This document shows, piece after piece, positions 56,472 through 60,090 of a DNA stretch of 60,090 bases. The stretch is from Ignavibacteria bacterium (GTDB lineage: Bacteria > Bacteroidota > Ignavibacteria > UBA10030 > SZUA-254): positions 1 to 60,090 of the forward strand of contig JACOSX010000055.1 of NCBI GenBank assembly GCA_016178625.1. The letters run 5' to 3'. Every line of letters starts with the position of its first letter. The first letter of the stretch is position 1. A program made the translations under genes and the position numbers. The notes beneath the pieces were generated by a model. That model ran no database searches, was not told the DNA's origin, and saw only the letters and a program-made list of their open reading frames with translations.

Positions 56472-58802
56472 ATGCTTGGAAGTATCTTTGTACGCTGTGC
56501 CTTCGTTTCATTGCTCGTTTCAAGTGGGGCATATTATTACACGTTCCGTACACAATCTGCACAATCAATTCAGTTAGCGCGATACTGCTATCAGTTTACG
56601 GCCGCGCTGGTGATGGCCTTCTGTGCTACTCTCATCTATTTGATCCTCACCCATCAGTACCAATATACGTATGTCTGGAACTATAGTTCCTCGGACTTGC
56701 CGACCCCGCTTCTGATCTCCACATTTTACGCGGGGCAGGAGGGGAGCTTCTCGTTGTGGGCGCTGTATACAACGATCATCGGTGTGATCTTAATGCAATA
56801 CACATCAAAGAAACAGTACGAGGTTGAGGTTATGCTCGTTTGGTCTCTCATCTTGTCGTTCCTCTTGTTGATGTTGATCGTTAAGAATCCATTCACGCTG
56901 ATCTGGGATTCATTTCCGAAAGATCTTCTCCACACGGGGCCGATCCCAGCTGATGTTTCGAGCTTCATTTGGATCGATAAGGCAAAAGGAATGTGGGCGC
57001 AATTTCCTATTGAAGGCAAAGGGCTCAACCCTTTACTTCAGAACTATTGGATGGTGATACACCCCCAGATTTTGTTCACAGGATTTTCATCGATGGCAGT
57101 ACCATTTACCTTCGCTCTCGCTGGTCTCTTACGAAGAGATTATCAGGGTTGGGTGAAGATTGCCAAGCCATGGACTGTTTTTGGTGCTGCAGTGCTTGGA
57201 ACAGGAATCATCTTAGGCGGTTACTGGGCGTACGAAACACTTGGCTGGGGAGGGTATTGGGGCTGGGATCCGGTCGAAAACTCATCTCTCCTACCTTGGC
57301 TCGTATGTGTTTCATCGATCCACACAATGATGGCACAACGGCGTTCTGGAACATTTGTTCGAACAAATTTCACGTTGAGCATTCTTTGCTTCATCATGGT
57401 TCTCTATAGCACGTTTCTTACCCGAAGCGGGGTGTTAGGTGAAACATCAGTCCATTCGTTCGTCGACCCGGGTATGTGGGCATACTGGCTGTTGCTCGGG
57501 GTGATCGTTGTATTCACATGCATCGGATTCGGATTGCTTCTGCGCAGAACGAAAGAGATGCCCAGAGTTCCCGTTGAGCACAGCATATTCTCTCGGGAGT
57601 TCGCACTCTTCCTCGGTGCATTTACGATTTGCTTTGCAGCGGCCTTCATCACGATTGGGACATCTTCACCGATCATTACCAATATCATAAAAGGTCATGC
57701 TGCTGCAGTTGATACTGCATACTATGTGAAGACAACACTGCCGCTCGGGATCGTGATTGCAATTCTTGCTGGCATCGGTCAGCTGCTCTGGTGGAAAACA
57801 TCAAATACGCGAGACCTCTTGAAGAGCCTGCTCTATCCGCTTTTTTCGTCGCTATTATTTGCAGGTGGACTGATATACTACGGCGTGCGGGATATTCCGA
57901 TCGTTATCTTCTCGGGTGCCTCGGCGTTCGCATTGTTTGTGAACGTGCTGGTTGGATATCGAATCTTTGTTGGCAATCCAAAGTACGCCGGTGGAGCTAT
58001 TGCCCACATAGGAATTGCGTTGCTTTTCCTCGGTTTCGTTGCAAGCGCGCGGTACGATGACAAGCAGACAGTCTCTTTAGAACAGGGAAAGCCCACCGAA
58101 ATTCTCAGAGGTTTTACACTCACCTATCTCGGCAACCACGCTCTTGACGCTGAGCGTTACGGCTTCAATGTGGAAGTCCAGCATGGCAGCGAAGCATACA
58201 CGGTGATGCCTGTGATGCGCTACAGTAGTTTCACCAATAGCATGATGCGTCACCCCGATATTCTGAATATGTATACGAAGGATTTTTATATATCTCCTCT
58301 TTCAGTCGAGTCACCCGATGACAAAGTACAGCGGACAGTCACATTCATCAAAGGAGAGATAAAAGAGCTCAACGCGATGAAGGTGACATTCGTCGATTTC
58401 GATTTCAGTGATATGGAAAAAGGGAAGATGGTTGCCGGCGCGAATTTCTCAATTGGAGTCATCCTCGAAGTTTCGAACGGTGACAAGACGGAGCGTATCA
58501 AACCCCTTATGAACAACACTGGCGGCTCTATTTCTTATGTGCCCGCGAAACCGACAGGGAGCTCCATCGAATTTACTATCGTGAAGTTACAACCTAATCG
58601 AGAGGACCCCACCCAATCAAGAGTTGATATAGAGATTAATGACCCCTCAAGTATTTCAAAGGAACCAAAAGTTGAAACGCTCGTGGTCGAGGCTAGTGTT
58701 AAGCCCTATATTAATCTTGTATGGATGGGAACAGTGACACTCATTCTTGGCTTTGTCCTCACGATTATTCGACGGGTGCAGGAAGCTAAAGACAAGCAGT
58801 AA
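56472..58802 (+). CDS. ccmF: cytochrome c heme lyase subunit CcmF
   Basis: Large polytopic membrane protein that passes heme from CcmE to apocytochrome c. 776 residues, with about 14 hydrophobic segments. The WWD motif GWGGYWGWDPVENSSLLPWL (about residue 260) is intact, as are ISTFYAGQEGSFSLWALY and TLSILCFIMVLYSTFLTRSG. A large C-terminal soluble domain precedes the last helix. It ends the ccm run; the next genes are on the opposite strand. Confidence 0.95.
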   Translation: MLGSIFVRCAFVSLLVSSGAYYYTFRTQSAQSIQLARYCYQFTAALVMAFCATLIYLILTHQYQYTYVWNYSSSDLPTPLLISTFYAGQEGSFSLWALYTTIIGVILMQYTSKKQYEVEVMLVWSLILSFLLLMLIVKNPFTLIWDSFPKDLLHTGPIPADVSSFIWIDKAKGMWAQFPIEGKGLNPLLQNYWMVIHPQILFTGFSSMAVPFTFALAGLLRRDYQGWVKIAKPWTVFGAAVLGTGIILGGYWAYETLGWGGYWGWDPVENSSLLPWLVCVSSIHTMMAQRRSGTFVRTNFTLSILCFIMVLYSTFLTRSGVLGETSVHSFVDPGMWAYWLLLGVIVVFTCIGFGLLLRRTKEMPRVPVEHSIFSREFALFLGAFTICFAAAFITIGTSSPIITNIIKGHAAAVDTAYYVKTTLPLGIVIAILAGIGQLLWWKTSNTRDLLKSLLYPLFSSLLFAGGLIYYGVRDIPIVIFSGASAFALFVNVLVGYRIFVGNPKYAGGAIAHIGIALLFLGFVASARYDDKQTVSLEQGKPTEILRGFTLTYLGNHALDAERYGFNVEVQHGSEAYTVMPVMRYSSFTNSMMRHPDILNMYTKDFYISPLSVESPDDKVQRTVTFIKGEIKELNAMKVTFVDFDFSDMEKGKMVAGANFSIGVILEVSNGDKTERIKPLMNNTGGSISYVPAKPTGSSIEFTIVKLQPNREDPTQSRVDIEINDPSSISKEPKVETLVVEASVKPYINLVWMGTVTLILGFVLTIIRRVQEAKDKQ

Positions 58803-58981
58803 TTCGATGTGCTGCCTCACAATCGCGGGGGAAGAGATGTCTCCCAGTGTGAGTGCCGCAGGGGCGTGGCATACAAAAGCCATCAAGTTTCTCTTTTAAC
58901 GTGTTCGATGTAGAGAATGCGAGAAGATGGGTTCTACCTTTATCCGTTTCCATCCCAGCGTATTGGTCAAAGCAACAGCAA

Positions 58982-59331
58982 CTATCTTCGCGAGTTGGAG
59001 TGTCTTGAACTCCGTGAGTTTGGTGAGGGGGTTTTTGTGGGTTCACCCGGCGGCGTTTTTGAACGCTTCTCTACCGGTGTTGTCAGGTACTCGATCCATG
59101 CTGTTAAATCCTTCAAAGGTCGTGCCTTGCGCAAGAAGCCGTCGTTCTTCCATCCATCACCGGCATATACACGTCCGAAATAATGAAGTCCATTTTCGTG
59201 TCTTCCATGATCTTCATCGCTGCTACACCATGTTCAGCCAAGAATACCGTATTGCCTTTATCTTGGAGAAATCCTCCAACGAGCATACGGTATTGTGACT
59301 CGTCATCGACGACGAGAATGTTCATGCGCAC
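58982..59331 (-). pseudogene. response regulator receiver gene with internal deletion and frameshift
   Basis: The first 60 codons are a normal receiver start: MRMNILVVDDESQYRMLVGG with the acidic pair, then MDFIISDVYMPVMDG with the phosphorylated Asp. The frame then meets a stop. In the +1 frame the reading continues as NDGFLRKARPLKDLTAWIEY and LTTPVEKRSKTPPGEP to TAG at 58982. That is a credible receiver C-terminus, with the Lys of the switch region. The middle of the domain, roughly 45 residues including the conserved Thr/Ser strand, is missing. So it is a decayed single-domain regulator. No kinase is nearby. Confidence 0.7.
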
Positions 59332-59379
59332 CCCCTAACTTCATGTGAAAATAACATATCTTGCATGCCATCTGTGATC

Positions 59380-59396
59380 TTGTACATAATGTACAA
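59380..59396. promoter_or_regulatory. 17-bp perfect palindrome, likely operator
   Basis: TTGTACAT-A-ATGTACAA, eight-base arms around one centre base. It lies in the 140-base gap between the HMA lipoprotein gene and the regulator pseudogene, about 50 bases upstream of the latter's start. The symmetry fits a dimeric transcription factor; which one is unknown. Confidence 0.55.
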
Positions 59397-59471
59397 CAGA
59401 TAAACCATAATTTCAAGAAGGAGAAAAAGAGAGTTCTGTCTTATCTTTCCCAGTCACATAGATCTCGGCCT

Positions 59472-59804
59472 CTACTTTTCAATCTTACAACAAGCGTCTA
59501 ATTTTTCGTAAGCGTCGGGATTTCGCTTGCGGCTGTTGGCATCGTACCCCGCATCGGCAATTGCCATTTCAATCGTTTCAAGATTGGTCTGCAGTGGGAT
59601 ATACTTCACTTCAACTAATTTTGCTTTCAGATCAACGTTGACTTCTTTCACTCCTTCTACCTGGTAGACTGCTTTTTGAATTGTCTTCGCACAACTTCCA
59701 CACACCATGGTGCCAGCATTGATCGTTGTGACCTCAAGATCATTATTCTTTTGACACCCAACGAATACCAGGGTGATGATGAACCCAACAAATGCGTATC
59801 TCAT
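59472..59804 (-). CDS. lipoprotein with heavy-metal-associated (HMA) domain
   Basis: The start is ATG 59804 with ACGGAGT upstream; the track begins 18 codons earlier. 110 residues: lipoprotein signal MRYAFVGFIITLVFVGC (Cys17), then one HMA fold, with the metal site TMVCGSCAKTIQKAV (CxxC), VEGVKEVNVDLKAKLVEVKY and MAIADAGYDANS. A C-terminal ACCKIEK adds two cysteines. It resembles MerP/CopZ-type binding proteins but is membrane-tethered. It follows the DUF2318 gene by 35 bases, suggesting joint work on metal uptake or trafficking. Confidence 0.88.
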   Translation of the reverse strand: MRYAFVGFIITLVFVGCQKNNDLEVTTINAGTMVCGSCAKTIQKAVYQVEGVKEVNVDLKAKLVEVKYIPLQTNLETIEMAIADAGYDANSRKRNPDAYEKLDACCKIEK

Positions 59805-59839
59805 GTTTTTTACTCCGTTCTTTAGTAATTCAATATGAA

Positions 59840-60090
59840 TTATATTCTCGTCTTCCAATTCTTGACCAGACGTTCGTCGATCTGAACTTCATTCCCAATG
59901 ACCTGGCTTGCGATCGGTGCGGGCGGATATTTCTGACAGGACCCCTGCAAGCCCTCGAGGTTATTAAGTTTCCATCGTGTCTCACAATTGCCGCACGCGA
60001 GTTCGGTTCCCTCAATCCGAAACGTATGAGAATTACACGGCTCACAGATTCGAATCGCTGTGACCAGCTTTCCCTCCGGTGAGATAAAAG
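59840..60090 (-). CDS. DUF2318 protein, C-terminal part (runs off the window)
   Basis: Missing from the ORF track because its start lies beyond the window edge. The minus strand reads 83 codons to TAA at 59842-59840: FISPEGKLVTAIRICEPCNS, ELACGNCETRWKLNNLEG, SCQKYPPAPIASQVIG. Two CxxC pairs (CEPC, CGNC) and the CG-CxTRW pattern are those of DUF2318, a membrane-linked family found with iron permease (FTR1) and ABC systems. The tracked frames at this position on both strands are shadows. Confidence 0.8.
   Translation of the reverse strand, partial: FISPEGKLVTAIRICEPCNSHTFRIEGTELACGNCETRWKLNNLEGLQGSCQKYPPAPIASQVIGNEVQIDERLVKNWKTRI

Noticed and set aside
58927-59298. Plus-strand 123-aa ORF
   Set aside because: It is antisense to the response-regulator pseudogene; the minus strand reads as a known domain.
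1-60090. CRISPR arrays, insertion sequences, prophage or integrative elements
   Set aside because: No regular repeat-spacer pattern, transposase, integrase or phage gene was found; the restriction locus shows no attachment repeats that I can see.

Overview
The window looks like chromosomal DNA from a Gram-negative bacterium of the Bacteroidota-Chlorobiota-Ignavibacteriota group. I infer this from the gene set: a PorV/UPF0164-type outer-membrane protein, a TonB receptor with a carboxypeptidase-regulatory N-terminus, secreted proteins ending in YPNP-type sorting domains, BamD, an eukaryote-like GlnRS next to GltX, a folK/deoxynucleoside kinase pair and a variant cytochrome c maturation system. 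The clearest promoters are E. coli-like (TTGACA-N17-TATAAT variants) rather than the classical Bacteroides type, which favours the Chlorobi/Ignavibacteria side. The species cannot be named from sequence alone.

Layout. 1-8.3 kb is an alpha-glucan cluster: glucan phosphorylase, a secreted GH31 alpha-glucosidase split by an in-frame TGA, a MalK/UgpC-type ABC ATPase, and a GH13-like protein with altered catalytic motifs. 8.3-11.6 kb (minus strand) is a compact three-gene unit: a RecA-like protein lacking a P-loop lysine, an 86-residue protein, and a family B DNA polymerase with eroded exonuclease motifs. It has a near-consensus promoter whose spacer carries a palindrome. This is the best candidate for an undescribed system, a possible damage-response polymerase module. 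11.9-16.2 kb holds tRNA-Lys, tRNA-Leu, a small secreted protein, maf, a B12-binding mutase subunit, a slipin/NfeD pair, tRNA-Ser and an orphan terminator.

16.6-28.3 kb is a tightly coupled surface operon: YPNP-type secreted protein, Ycf48-like lipoprotein, TonB receptor, PorV-like barrel, NHL lipoprotein, DUF1028 protein, small lipoprotein. 28.4-41.7 kb carries tRNA-Ser(GCT), gltX-glnS, folB-folK-deoxynucleoside kinase, a GT9 glycosyltransferase, nadA, acnA, and a restriction-modification locus with one methyltransferase and two unrelated endonucleases (MvaI/BcnI-like and AvaI/BsoBI-like).

41.8-53.6 kb holds DinB, acs, an outer-membrane protein, htpX, gdhA, bamD, an acyl-CoA thioesterase and two secreted proteins. 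53.6-58.8 kb is ccmABCDEF; its CcmE has CXXXY in place of the heme-binding His, the mark of variant System I*. ccmD was missing from the ORF track. The right edge has a response-regulator pseudogene, a 17-bp palindrome, an HMA-domain lipoprotein and the 3' end of a DUF2318 gene.

All calls come from reading the sequence; no database search was run. Promoters are pattern matches only.
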